IMG/VR virus record: IMGVR_UViG_3300036846_000225 | Location: 1 to 44,921 of that record | From: a virus | Direction: 5' to 3' (one strand) | Length of the DNA stretch: 44,921 nucleotides | Part shown: positions 1 through 7,864 of the stretch, one piece after another | Numbering within the stretch: position 1 is the first letter of the stretch | Layout of the letters: each line of letters starts with the position of its first letter | Notes under the pieces: generated by a model | Told to the model about the DNA's origin: nothing | Seen by the model: the letters and a program-made list of their open reading frames with translations, nothing else | Database searches by the model: none | Made by a program: the position numbers and the translations under genes

Positions 1-1717
1 CTTGAAGCATCTGATAAAGCACCTTTTCGATGGTGCGCCGGTTAAGCCCGACCTGCGACGCGACCTCGGCGGGGGTCATCGGCCACTCGGCGTTCTCGCG
101 GAAGTGCGCCAGGATTTTCCGCCGGGTCTCGGTCGCCTGATGGTCGCCGGGCGCGCCGAGCGTGCGCCACAGGCACAAATCCTTGTCGAAGGTCATGGCG
201 ATCTCGAATTCCTCGATGTCCCGCCCGCGCCCTTTCAGCACCGTCGAGCCGTCGCCCTGGCGCTCTAGGACGAGCACCCCGTCGCAGCCGCCGGTCAGGC
301 CATTCGTCCCGCTGATGCTTTCCAGATAGTCATCGGCGACGGTCTTGCGGGTGTGGTGGATCAGGACAATCGCCACCCCGTGCTTACTGGCGAGCCGCTG
401 CAAGGTCGTCGCCGACCGGTAATCGTAGCTGTATGGGTCTTCGTCGCGGACCCGGTCGGGCCGGATGTAATTGAGCGTGTCGATCACCACCATCCGCGCC
501 TCGGGGTGCTCGACGATCCACGTCTCAAGCGCCTCTTCGCAGCCGTGGCCGAGCCGGGGCAGGTCGTCGCCGAACCACACCGTCAGGCGCTCCGGCGGAC
601 CTCTGCGCTCCTGGCAGACCCGGTGCAGCCGGTCCTTCATCCGCCGGGTGCTGTCTTCGAGCGCGGCGTACAGCACGTCGCCCGCGATGCAGCGCCGGTC
701 GCCGAGCGTGAAGCCGCCATAAGCGACCGCGCAGCACAGGTCGAGCGCCAGCCAGCTTTTGCCGCGCTTGGGAGCTCCGGCGATCAGGGTCAAGCCCTCG
801 GCGACGATGTCCGGCACCGCGAACTTGATCGGCGCGAAGGTCATCGACCATAGCTCGGCGGCGGTGTGACCGCGCGCCGGTGGACCGGATCGCAGGCTGG
901 TGATCCGCGCCGGGTCGTTGCCCTCCGCCATCCAGTCGACCACGTCCCCGCCGACCGGCAGGCCGGGCAGGTTGACGATCCGGACCTGCGCCACATCGCA
1001 TAGGTTCGCCTCGACCTGATCGGCATGGTCGCGGCCCGGCTTGTCGTTGTCCGCCAGGATCACCAGGGTCGCGCCGTGGAACCACTGCGCGAAGTGCTTC
1101 GGCCACTTGCCCGCGCCGCCGGGGCTACACGTCGCCGGGATGCCCTTGGCCCACAGCGCCAAGGCTGCCTTCTCGCCTTCGACGATGACGCCTTCCTGAT
1201 CCTTGCCGAGCGCTTCGAGGAATTCCGGCAGCCGGAACGGCACCTTCCGGCTCTCGTGGATGCCGCCCCATTCCCAACCACCCGACCCGTCCGGTCGCTG
1301 TTGCAGGAAGCGCTTCGGGTTGAACCGGTTGACGAGCAAGACCGGCGCGCCCTCGGCGTCGATGTAGGTATATTTCGCGACGATCTCGCCCTTCGGCGGG
1401 TGCTTGCCGTTGCTCTTGCCGTTCGGCTTGTCGTGGCCGTTCGGCTTCCACGGGTCGAGCCCGACCATCGACCGGACGTAATCCTTGAGCATCGGCGGGT
1501 CGTCGTCGGCGAGGCAAAACGATTGGACGCGGAAACCTGCCGAGGCGCTGTCGTCGAAGCGCACGAGCAGGCTGTCGTCGGCGAGGCTGTGGCCGGGACC
1601 GGGGCAGCGGATGCAGTCGGCACCGTCTTCGTCGCGCTCGATCCGACCGTGCAGCTTGTGCGCCCAATCGCTGATCGAATGTCGGAACGTGCCGCCGTAT
1701 CCGTTCTCGTCAGCCAT
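1..1717 (-). CDS. Primase-helicase (Toprim + RecA/DnaB-like ATPase), 3' end cut by window edge
   Basis: An open frame of 572 codons from ATG at 1717 has no stop before base 2, so the C-terminus lies outside the window. It starts with a short Cys/His segment (CIRCPGPGH, about residues 37-45) like the zinc-binding part of phage primases. A Toprim domain follows, with EGEK at 180-183 and the metal-binding DND at 223-225. A RecA/RepA-type ATPase comes next, with Walker A GAPKRGKS at 314-321 and a Walker B-like MVVIDTL. The last visible residues (GLNRRTIEKVLYQML) look like a winged-helix end. The expected role is priming and unwinding DNA at the phage fork. It is the last gene of a minus-strand unit behind the RuvC-like gene (17-bp gap, AAGGG as ribosome site). 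Confidence 0.9.
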   Translation of the reverse strand, partial: MADENGYGGTFRHSISDWAHKLHGRIERDEDGADCIRCPGPGHSLADDSLLVRFDDSASAGFRVQSFCLADDDPPMLKDYVRSMVGLDPWKPNGHDKPNGKSNGKHPPKGEIVAKYTYIDAEGAPVLLVNRFNPKRFLQQRPDGSGGWEWGGIHESRKVPFRLPEFLEALGKDQEGVIVEGEKAALALWAKGIPATCSPGGAGKWPKHFAQWFHGATLVILADNDKPGRDHADQVEANLCDVAQVRIVNLPGLPVGGDVVDWMAEGNDPARITSLRSGPPARGHTAAELWSMTFAPIKFAVPDIVAEGLTLIAGAPKRGKSWLALDLCCAVAYGGFTLGDRRCIAGDVLYAALEDSTRRMKDRLHRVCQERRGPPERLTVWFGDDLPRLGHGCEEALETWIVEHPEARMVVIDTLNYIRPDRVRDEDPYSYDYRSATTLQRLASKHGVAIVLIHHTRKTVADDYLESISGTNGLTGGCDGVLVLERQGDGSTVLKGRGRDIEEFEIAMTFDKDLCLWRTLGAPGDHQATETRRKILAHFRENAEWPMTPAEVASQVGLNRRTIEKVLYQMLQ

Positions 1718-1734
1718 CGGCCCGACCCTTGAAC

Positions 1735-2256
1735 TTAAGCGCTGGTGCGCGCCTGTCGCACCGGCAATTGATTGAACCCGTGCAGCCCGATCAGCGCCGC
1801 CTCGGCCCTGCCGTGGTCCTTCGCCCGCGACCACTGCGCGGCGAACCTCGGAAAGATCGCCGACGCCCGCAGGCGCGACGCATCCTTGTCGCCGGTCACC
1901 CGCAGCGACCGCTTCCAGTGCGCCGCCGTGGTGATCTCAATCGGGACGAAGTGCGCCGCCAGGACCCCGCGCACGATGCCGAGCCCGAGCCAGAACGTCG
2001 CCGCCCCGACCCGCCCGTTCTGCGGGCGCACGCCGCCCTGCTCGATGATCGCGGCGGTGACGGGCTCGTCGGCGGGACCGAGCCGGGCGTCGATCTCGCG
2101 GGCGAGGGCGAACCCGTCGACGTGGCTGCGCTTGCCGACCCGCAGCACCGGCATGTCGAGGCATTCGAGCTCGATCACGAAGCCATCGGCGGCGATGGTC
2201 AGGAACGCGAGCGCGCCCGTCGCGCCAGGGTCGATGCCGATGACCCGCACGGGCAC
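1735..2256 (-). CDS. RuvC-like Holliday junction resolvase
   Basis: The 173-residue product begins VIGIDPGATGA, the first strand of the RuvC/RNase H fold with catalytic Asp9. AAIIEQ (about residue 70) supplies the second acidic residue. KDHGRAEAALIG near residue 150 matches the C-terminal acidic motif of RuvC-like nucleases. Length fits RuvC (about 170). It would cut branched DNA made during phage recombination, repair or packaging. It sits between the HTH regulator (4-bp gap) and the primase-helicase on the same strand. Family assignment is firm; true junction specificity is inferred. Confidence 0.85.
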   Translation of the reverse strand: MPVRVIGIDPGATGALAFLTIAADGFVIELECLDMPVLRVGKRSHVDGFALAREIDARLGPADEPVTAAIIEQGGVRPQNGRVGAATFWLGLGIVRGVLAAHFVPIEITTAAHWKRSLRVTGDKDASRLRASAIFPRFAAQWSRAKDHGRAEAALIGLHGFNQLPVRQARTSA

Positions 2257-2260
2257 GGGC

Positions 2261-2521
2261 TCAGCCCCGCCCGTTGCGGCTCGCGACCGACGAGCTCAGT
2301 GGCGGGTGTGGGGGGACGTGACCGCTGCGCTCCAGGCGTTCTGCTGTCGCGATCATCTTGTCACAGATGGGAAGGCCCTGCTGCGTCCAGCCGCGCAGCA
2401 TGTAGGAGCGCACGGTCGACGCGGGTACGTCGGCCTCCTGCGCGAACGGCTTGAGCCCGTACCGCTCAACCACGCGACCGACCAACGCCATCCGCTCGGA
2501 AACTGTCTGCATGGGTCGCAT
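2261..2521 (-). CDS. Small helix-turn-helix regulator, Cro/repressor-like
   Basis: 86 residues. A lambda-repressor-type HTH is visible at about residues 22-50 (GLKPFAQEADVPASTVRSYM, then LRGW), and the tail is Pro/Ser-rich and probably disordered. It is the first gene of the minus-strand replication unit and diverges from the plus-strand early operon. That is the classic place for a Cro- or CI-like switch protein. The start may instead be Met4 at 2512, since no strong ribosome site separates the two choices. There is no peptidase or dimerisation domain, so a Cro-like or replication-control role is as likely as a lysogeny repressor. Confidence 0.7.
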   Translation of the reverse strand: MRPMQTVSERMALVGRVVERYGLKPFAQEADVPASTVRSYMLRGWTQQGLPICDKMIATAERLERSGHVPPHPPLSSSVASRNGRG

Positions 2522-2562
2522 TGGATACGCTCAAAAACGTGTGGATGAAACGCGAAAGCTCG

Positions 2563-2573
2563 CATTGACAATG
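2563..2573. promoter_or_regulatory. Possible operator, palindrome CATTGACAATG
   Basis: A perfect 11-bp odd palindrome (CATTG-A-CAATG) lies in the only gap between the divergent HTH gene and the early operon. It contains TTGACA on plus and TTGTCA on minus, so a dimer bound here would cover both possible -35 boxes. No good -10 is visible at 17 bp on plus, so the promoter itself is not proven. Confidence 0.35.
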
Positions 2574-2622
2574 GCTGAATACAGGGGCGAACCTTCGCGC
2601 GTTTAGCAAGGGAGACAAACCG

Positions 2623-3003
2623 GTGGTAGACGACGCCGTGCGTGACGTAACGCTGTTGATGATGGTGCGCCATATGCCCGAGGATAACTTTATGTCGCTA
2701 TGCGAGCGCGTGCTCAATGCTAAGGGTTTAACCCTAGGTAGCGATGAAAGCTTAGCTCACCAGCGGACATCTATGGACACTGGTGGACACGAGCGGACGA
2801 CCTGCATGATTTGCGGCGAGACCATGCCGAGGCTGCCGCTGACCACCAGGGTCGAGGCCATCGCCGGTCTGACCGCGTGTAAACGCTGTGTGGACGCGGC
2901 GCTCATGGCGTTGTTCTCAAGCCAGTCGGAAGCCGACCCGCTGGTCTCTCAACTGTCCGTGATATTGCGCCGCCATCGGCGCGCGGCTGGCAAGGCAGCC
3001 TGA
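2623..3003 (+). CDS. Hypothetical protein with CxxC...CxxC zinc-finger-like motif
   Basis: 126 residues. The GTG start at 2623 is supported by AAGGGAG about 8 bp upstream. The C-terminal half holds CMICGET and ACKRCVDAA, spaced about 26 residues apart, which suggests a four-cysteine zinc site. The N-terminal half has no recognisable domain and is less GC-rich than the rest of the operon; an internal ATG at 2773 is an alternative start. It is the first gene of the plus-strand early operon, directly before the ERF gene (3-bp gap). A regulatory or recombination-accessory role is possible, but the function is unknown. Confidence 0.6.
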   Translation: MVDDAVRDVTLLMMVRHMPEDNFMSLCERVLNAKGLTLGSDESLAHQRTSMDTGGHERTTCMICGETMPRLPLTTRVEAIAGLTACKRCVDAALMALFSSQSEADPLVSQLSVILRRHRRAAGKAA

Positions 3004-3006
3004 CCG

Positions 3007-3669
3007 ATGACCGACGACCCGACCCTCACGACCAGCCCCGATATCGCCGCGCTCGCGAAGGCGCTGCCGAAGGCGCAGGCGGCGATCAGTAAGGTCACCA
3101 AGGATGCCGCCAACCCGCACTTCAACGCGAAATATGCCAGCCTGTCGGAGATCGCCGACGCGGTGCTGCCCGCGATGAACGGGGCCGGGATCACCGTCTT
3201 GCAGCCGGTCGCCACCGACGAGCAGGGCGTGCAGGTCACGACGATCCTGTTGCACGAGAGCGGCCAATGGTTGAGGTCGACGCACTGCATCCCGGTCAGT
3301 CGCCGGGACGCGCAGGGGTACGGCTCGGCGCTCAGCTATGCCCGCCGCCAAGCCCTGCAATCCCTCCTGACCGTCGCCCCGGCTGGTGAGGACGATGACG
3401 GGGAAGGCGCGGTCGGGCGTGGGAGCGGCGGCGGCGCAAAGCCGCCGCTGCAACCCCCCAAACAGCCCGAGCGCCCGACGCTGGAAAAGCGCGCGGCGCA
3501 CCTCAAGCGGACGATGACCGACGTCACCACCCTGCGCGATCTGACCCGCGCATGGGACCTGTCGAAAGACCTGCGGGCCGAGCTCGCCGGGACCGACGCC
3601 AACGCCGCCGCCGAGCTCGATGCGCTGCATGAGCGCCGCAATGCTGACTTGATCGGGGGTGCCGGGTGA
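3007..3669 (+). CDS. erf: ERF-family single-strand annealing protein
   Basis: 220 residues. The N-terminal 125 match the ERF family: NPHFNAKYASLSEI near residue 37 and GYGSALSYARRQALQSLLTV near 100, followed by the acidic EDDDGEG. A Gly/Pro linker and a separate charged C-terminal helical part follow. ERF proteins coat and anneal ssDNA in phage recombination or circularisation. A partner lambda-exonuclease-like gene (7223-7864) and NinB lie in the same operon, giving a complete Red-like pathway. Confidence 0.92.
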   Translation: MTDDPTLTTSPDIAALAKALPKAQAAISKVTKDAANPHFNAKYASLSEIADAVLPAMNGAGITVLQPVATDEQGVQVTTILLHESGQWLRSTHCIPVSRRDAQGYGSALSYARRQALQSLLTVAPAGEDDDGEGAVGRGSGGGAKPPLQPPKQPERPTLEKRAAHLKRTMTDVTTLRDLTRAWDLSKDLRAELAGTDANAAAELDALHERRNADLIGGAG

Positions 3670-3869
3670 CCGAGACCGAAGTGACCCGCGCGATCCGGGT
3701 CGGGATCGTCCTGGCGGTGACCGACTTGCTCGGCGCAGGGGTCGCCCTGGCGCTCAGCCGGGCCACCAGCGCCCGCGAGCGGGAGATGCTGACCGATGTC
3801 CAGTCGGCGCGCGAGAAGCTGCTGCTCGACCTCGCGGCGATGCGGGCGGGCGGCGGGGGGTCGACCTGA
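3666..3869 (+). CDS. Small hypothetical protein with one hydrophobic segment
   Basis: 67 residues from a GTG that overlaps the ERF stop (GTGA), so translational coupling is likely. Residues 10-30 (IRVGIVLAVTDLLGAGVALA) are hydrophobic enough for one membrane pass. The rest is a charged helix ending in a Gly run. No family recognised. The alternative is a soluble helical protein. Confidence 0.55.
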   Translation: MTETEVTRAIRVGIVLAVTDLLGAGVALALSRATSAREREMLTDVQSAREKLLLDLAAMRAGGGGST

Positions 3870-4162
3870 TGCCGATGGGCGGACACATTTGGTTTCGACA
3901 CCCCGGCGAGGACGTCTCACGGTGCCTGACCTGCGGCGCGGTGCGGAACGCCGACGCGCCCGCCTGCGTGCAGCCGCCGACCGGCACGGACGCTTATCGG
4001 GCGCTGCTCTCGGGACTGACCGGGCTCGGCGAGAGCGCCTTCGAGCCGCGCGAGTGGAGCTTCCTTGACGGGCTCACATCCTGGCGCGGGTCGTTCACCG
4101 CCCGGCAACGGCAGTGGCTCGACGAGCTCGCCGCCAAGCACGCGGAAAGGGCCTCGTGGTGA
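3869..4162 (+). CDS. Hypothetical protein with putative zinc-binding Cys cluster
   Basis: 97 residues. The start ATG overlaps the preceding stop (TGATG). HIWFRH, then CLTCGAVRN and a further Cys in APACVQPP, form a possible Zn site in the first 40 residues. The C-terminal half (FTARQRQWLDELAAKHAE) is a helix often seen in phage DNA-metabolism proteins. Function unknown; the tight operon with recombination genes points to DNA metabolism. Confidence 0.65.
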   Translation: MPMGGHIWFRHPGEDVSRCLTCGAVRNADAPACVQPPTGTDAYRALLSGLTGLGESAFEPREWSFLDGLTSWRGSFTARQRQWLDELAAKHAERASW

Positions 4163-4326
4163 AGGGCAAGCCGCTCCCGCCGGTCGCCGACATCCAGCGT
4201 GCGCGGATGCTGCGCGCCTGCGGCTTCAAGATCGCCGACGTCGCCAAGGAGCTCGGGCGCTCGGAGACGTGGGTTTGGCGATGGACCGCCGCGCCGAAGC
4301 CCACAGCCGGTCGGGGGATGACCTGA
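4159..4326 (+). CDS. Small HTH protein (resolvase/Hin-type helix)
   Basis: 55 residues, GTG start overlapping the previous stop. Almost the whole protein is one helix-turn-helix: ADIQRARMLRACGFKIADVA then KELGRSETWVWRWT, as in the C-terminal DNA-binding part of resolvases. There is no catalytic domain. It could be a small DNA-binding regulator. The longer frame from 4114 would overlap the upstream gene and is less likely. Confidence 0.6.
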   Translation: MKGKPLPPVADIQRARMLRACGFKIADVAKELGRSETWVWRWTAAPKPTAGRGMT

Positions 4327-4808
4327 TGGCGACCCGCTATGCACAGGACACCAGCGTCTCGGTCGAGAGCTCGCGCAACGAGATCGAGCGCACCCTGATC
4401 CGCTACGGCGCGACCAGCTTCGGCTACCTGACCGAGCCGAAGTCGGCGCGGGTCGCCTTCGCGCTCGGCGGGCGGCATATCCGCTTCCATCTGCCGTTAC
4501 CGAACCGCGACGCCGAGCAATTCCAATTCGCCACGCAGGGCGCACGCGGGCGGCAGCCGCGCACCGCCAGGGCTGCCGAGAACGCATGGGAGCAAGCCTG
4601 TCGCCAGCGCTGGCGGGCGCTGCTGCTGATCATCAAAGCCAAGCTCGAAGCTGTCGCCGCCGGGATCACCACCATCGAAGACGAATTCCTGGCGCACACG
4701 GTGCTGCCGGACGGGTCGACGGTCGGGGAGTGGGCGAAGCCGCAGCTTGAGCAAGCCTACCTCAAGAACTCGATGCCGAGCCTGATGATCGAGGGGCCGA
4801 GGTCATGA
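4326..4808 (+). CDS. Conserved phage hypothetical protein
   Basis: 160 residues, ATG overlapping the previous stop. The central and C-terminal parts (RWRALLLIIKAKLEAVAAGI, EDEFLAHTVLPDGSTVGEW) are a pattern I recognise from uncharacterised proteins in early regions of alpha- and gammaproteobacterial phages. It has no catalytic motif and no membrane segment. The next gene starts 4 bp before its end, so it is translated within the operon. Role unknown. Confidence 0.75.
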   Translation: MATRYAQDTSVSVESSRNEIERTLIRYGATSFGYLTEPKSARVAFALGGRHIRFHLPLPNRDAEQFQFATQGARGRQPRTARAAENAWEQACRQRWRALLLIIKAKLEAVAAGITTIEDEFLAHTVLPDGSTVGEWAKPQLEQAYLKNSMPSLMIEGPRS

Positions 4809-5176
4809 CCACGATAGTCGGGATGGATCGAGGGCAACTGGTCGCCGCTGCGGAGCGCGAAGCGGCCATGCGCGAGCGCCTCTATCCGAAGTGGGTTGCC
4901 GCCGGGCGGATGACCGAGGCTCAGGCTGCTTACGAGATGACGGCTATGCGCCTGATCGCGCGGGAGCTTGCCGAGCTCAACAAATCCCGCCGCGCCTTGG
5001 GAATAAACCAGTCGATCCCGAAGGCCGACCTCGACTTCGTTCGGAGCCTCGGCGACTTCGACCTGACGATGCTGCTCTCGGAAATTCACGATCACGGCTG
5101 GCCGTCCGCCCGTGACCTGATCCCGGCGATCCGGCAGTCGATAGCCGAGGCTGGACCCGAAAGGCCGAAGGCATGA
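4805..5176 (+). CDS. Hypothetical helical phage protein
   Basis: 123 residues, ATGA overlap with the preceding gene. The first half contains EREAAMRERLYPKWVAAGRM and TEAQAAYEMTAM, a helical repeat-like segment common in small phage early proteins. The second half is acidic with no motif. It overlaps the methyltransferase gene downstream by 4 bp. Function unknown. Confidence 0.65.
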   Translation: MTTIVGMDRGQLVAAAEREAAMRERLYPKWVAAGRMTEAQAAYEMTAMRLIARELAELNKSRRALGINQSIPKADLDFVRSLGDFDLTMLLSEIHDHGWPSARDLIPAIRQSIAEAGPERPKA

Positions 5177-6144
5177 GCGGCACCGAAATCACCATCCCCA
5201 ACCATCTCGCCGGGTTCGCGGTCGGCACGCCGATTTACGACCGAATGTGCCTCGCCATCGCCGAAGCCGAGCGGATCGACGAGGTGAAAGACATCCTCGA
5301 CAAGGCTGCCGCTTACGCCGAGTACGCCCGCCGCGCCAAGAACCTCGAAGCCGAACGCGCCGCCGAGAATATCCGGGTGCGGGCCTCGCGCCGGACGGGG
5401 CAGCTTGACGACGAGATCAAGCTCCTGCGCGACAAGCGCAGCCAGGGCGGCGACCTGAAATCGGCTCCCCGGCGCGGGGAGCCGATCCAGCCGTCGCCCT
5501 ATAAGCAGATGCTCGTCGATACCGGCCTCACCACTCAGGACATGAGCCGGTTCCGCAAGCTCGCGGCGATCCCCGAGCCGGTGTTTGAGGCTGCGCTCGC
5601 CGCGCCCATCGCGCCGACGACGCGCGGGCTGATCAAGGAAACCAAGCACCGCACGGCCTTCACGGGCGAAAACGAATGGTACACGCCCGCGAAATTCCTC
5701 GACCTCGTGCGCGAGGTGGTCGGCGAGATCGACCTCGACCCGGCGAGCCACGAGCAGGCGCAGGGTGTGGTCCGTGCAGCCCGGTATTTCACCGCCGAGG
5801 ACGACGGGCTCGCGCAGCCGTGGACCGGTCGGGTGTGGCTCAATCCGCCCTATGCGCAACCGCTGATCGCCCAATTCGTCGACAAGCTGGTTGCCGAGGT
5901 TCAGGCCGGTCACGTCGCGGCGGCGATCCTGCTCACACACAATTCGACAGACACCGCGTGGGGGCAGGCGGTTTTGCGCGCCGCCGATGCGGTGTGCTTC
6001 ACGACTGGTCGGATTGCCTTCGCTAATCCAGAGGGCGAGCTCGCCTCACCGACGCAAGGGCAGATGTTCAGTTACTTCGGGGCCGACCCTGCGCACTTCG
6101 CCGATGTGTTTGCCACCAGCGGCACGGTGCTGCGCCATGCCTGA
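5173..6144 (+). CDS. Phage N6-adenine DNA methyltransferase with N-terminal helical domain
   Basis: 323 residues. The C-terminal 165 carry the phage Dam pattern: NEWYTPAKFLDLVREV, DLDPASHEQAQ, and the catalytic NPPY (about residue 224). THNSTDTAWGQ and a final ATSG region follow. The N-terminal 140 residues form a separate charged helical domain (YDRMCLAIAEAERIDEVKDI and similar) that also occurs as a stand-alone protein in alphaproteobacterial phages. Likely role: methylating phage DNA to evade restriction or mark replication. It is one of two methyltransferases in the window; the other is at 43562-44866. Confidence 0.88.
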   Translation: MSGTEITIPNHLAGFAVGTPIYDRMCLAIAEAERIDEVKDILDKAAAYAEYARRAKNLEAERAAENIRVRASRRTGQLDDEIKLLRDKRSQGGDLKSAPRRGEPIQPSPYKQMLVDTGLTTQDMSRFRKLAAIPEPVFEAALAAPIAPTTRGLIKETKHRTAFTGENEWYTPAKFLDLVREVVGEIDLDPASHEQAQGVVRAARYFTAEDDGLAQPWTGRVWLNPPYAQPLIAQFVDKLVAEVQAGHVAAAILLTHNSTDTAWGQAVLRAADAVCFTTGRIAFANPEGELASPTQGQMFSYFGADPAHFADVFATSGTVLRHA

Positions 6145-6676
6145 AAGCAATGGATACAACCCGATCCGATATGTCTGCGGGCGCGATGGCGGCTGCTTTC
6201 TTGAGACCCGAAAGCCGAAGATCGAACTACTCGCCCACTTGCTCCCCGGCAAATGCGCCTTCACCGATGTCGATATGTTCACCGAGCGGCGCGGCAGATC
6301 GCTCGTTTGCGAGTGGAAGGCGGCTGGCAACGGTCAGCGCCCGAGCGTGAGCACCATCGAGAGAGCGCAATATCGCGCGCTCCAAGGGCTCGCGATGAAC
6401 CCGCTGGTCACTGTGTTTGCGGCGGTGGGCGACCACCAACAGATGCGCGCAAATTGGATCACCGCGATCCTCCCATTTCGACCCGCCCCCGAGTGGCTTC
6501 GCTGCGCGCCGAGCCAATATGACGCACTCGTCAGGCGGTGGGGCATATGGGCGAGCGCGCAACCCATGCCGACGCCTGCGGATGTCGAGCGGATGTGCGT
6601 CCTTGATCCGTTCCCGCTCCACTTGAGCCGCGAAAAGCAGGCCCCTCTTCAATTATGGATAGAGGATCGCCGATGA
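6137..6676 (+). CDS. Putative PD-(D/E)XK-type endonuclease
   Basis: 179 residues, ATG at 6137, overlapping the methyltransferase stop by 8 bp. FTDVDMFTERRGRSLVCEWK (about residues 38-57) has the D...ExK arrangement of the PD-(D/E)XK fold. A downstream helix (ERAQYRALQGL) and the central strand VTVFAAVGD fit too. Its base composition is visibly less GC-rich than its neighbours. It could be a Holliday or flap nuclease, or a DNA-repair nuclease. The family call rests on motif spacing only. Confidence 0.55.
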   Translation: MPESNGYNPIRYVCGRDGGCFLETRKPKIELLAHLLPGKCAFTDVDMFTERRGRSLVCEWKAAGNGQRPSVSTIERAQYRALQGLAMNPLVTVFAAVGDHQQMRANWITAILPFRPAPEWLRCAPSQYDALVRRWGIWASAQPMPTPADVERMCVLDPFPLHLSREKQAPLQLWIEDRR

Positions 6677-6939
6677 CCCGCCGCATCGACTTTCAATCGA
6701 AGCTGACGGCGCTGGTCGGGCGCGAGGCGGCGGCTGCCTACGACGAGCCCGACCGGCTGGCGATGCTGGTCGAGTGGCTGTGCCGGTCGCTCGGTTTCGT
6801 GGTCGCGATGGCCTGTCGCGGCGACGCCGACCGGATCGAGGAGAGCCTCGCCGTCGCGGCGAAGCAGGCGCAGGTCGCGGCGTTCTCTAAAGCGCCGTTC
6901 GCGCGGATGGCGATGACCGAAAGGCGGGTCGGACCATGA
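6673..6939 (+). CDS. Small hypothetical protein
   Basis: 88 residues from ATG 6673, which overlaps the preceding stop (ATGA); an ATG at 6655 is less well placed. The protein is a single helical domain (FQSKLTALVGREAAAAYDEP, then RLAMLVEWLCRSLGFVVAMA) with a hydrophobic middle, perhaps a helix pair rather than a membrane span. No family recognised. Confidence 0.6.
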   Translation: MTRRIDFQSKLTALVGREAAAAYDEPDRLAMLVEWLCRSLGFVVAMACRGDADRIEESLAVAAKQAQVAAFSKAPFARMAMTERRVGP

Positions 6940-7226
6940 CCGACGCCGCCGTCCTCTTTGTGAAGCCGGGCGCAGTGAAGCCGTCCGACAAGGCCGCGCT
7001 GCGCAAAGCGGGGATTGTCGTGGTTGAAGTCTCCGATCCGTTCGCGGTGCGCCTCGTGCGCGCCGAGAGCGTGCTCGGGGCTGGCGCGGAGCTCCCGCGC
7101 GGCGATCTCCTGCGGGCGCTGGCGAAGGGCTGCGAGGCTGGCGATTACAAGGTCCACGCAGCGGTGACGCGGGCGATCAGTGAGGCGATCCGGCACCGCT
7201 ACGACGAGACGGAGACAAGCTCATGA
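6936..7226 (+). CDS. Small hypothetical protein
   Basis: 96 residues, 4-bp overlaps on both sides. It alternates short strands and helices (AVLFVKPGAVKPSDKAAL, GIVVVEVSDPFAVRLV), suggesting a compact alpha/beta fold. No catalytic motif. It directly precedes the exonuclease-like gene, so a recombination accessory role is possible but not shown. Confidence 0.62.
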   Translation: MTDAAVLFVKPGAVKPSDKAALRKAGIVVVEVSDPFAVRLVRAESVLGAGAELPRGDLLRALAKGCEAGDYKVHAAVTRAISEAIRHRYDETETSS

Positions 7227-7864
7227 TCGAGCAACGGACCCCGGAATGGTATGCGCAGCGGCTCGGCAAGGCGACCGCCAGCCGGATCGCGGACATCATC
7301 GCCACGACCAAGACCGGGGTCTCGCAGATGCGGGTCAATTACGCCGCCGAGCTCATCGCCGAGCGGCTGACCGGCAGCCTGACGCCGAACTATGTGAGCG
7401 GTCCGATGCAGTGGGGGATCGACAACGAGGAGGCGGCGCGAGCCGCCTACGCCGACCGCTGCGGGCTGCTCGTGGTGCCCGCCGAATTCATCGACCACCC
7501 CGAGATCATGTGGGCCGGGGCGAGCCCCGACGCCTACGTCGAGACCGATGGGCTGGTCGAGATCAAGTGCCCGAACACCGCGACCCATATCGACACCCTG
7601 CTCGGCGGCAAGATCGAGCCGAAGTACCTGACCCAAATGCAATGGCAGATGGCTTGCACCGGGCGGCTGTGGTGCGACTTCGTCAGCTACGACCCGCGCC
7701 TGCCGATGCGGATGCAGTTGGCGGTGCAGCGGGTGCCGCGCGACTTGTCGCGCATCCTTGAGCTTGAGGGCGAGGTCCGGTCGTTCCTGGCGGACGTAGC
7801 CGAGCGCACCGAGCGGCTGTCGGCGATGTACGGGCCGGTCGGGGGCGAGGAGATCGCCGCATGA
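7223..7864 (+). CDS. YqaJ/lambda-exonuclease-like recombinase
   Basis: 213 residues. It starts EQRTPEWYAQRLGKATASRI, the hallmark of the YqaJ viral recombinase family. The active-site segment is GASPDAYV...LVEIKCPN (about residues 97-117), the D...ExK of the lambda exonuclease fold, followed by YLTQMQWQMACTG. It would degrade 5' ends to expose ssDNA for the ERF protein at 3007-3669. The pair makes a Red-type recombination system, with NinB three genes on. Confidence 0.92.
   Translation: MIEQRTPEWYAQRLGKATASRIADIIATTKTGVSQMRVNYAAELIAERLTGSLTPNYVSGPMQWGIDNEEAARAAYADRCGLLVVPAEFIDHPEIMWAGASPDAYVETDGLVEIKCPNTATHIDTLLGGKIEPKYLTQMQWQMACTGRLWCDFVSYDPRLPMRMQLAVQRVPRDLSRILELEGEVRSFLADVAERTERLSAMYGPVGGEEIAA

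Noticed and set aside
2565-2593. TTGACA as a complete early promoter
   Set aside because: The hexamer is perfect, but bases at the expected -10 (CGAACC) do not fit. Kept only as a possible operator palindrome.
2723-2735. AGGGTT-T-AACCCT palindrome in the first early gene
   Set aside because: A 13-bp palindrome inside coding sequence with no sister copy in the window; may be chance or an internal operator, not enough to claim.
2765-2800. GGACA-type short tandem repeats
   Set aside because: Explained by coding of the SMDTGGHER segment; spacing is irregular and no other copies exist.
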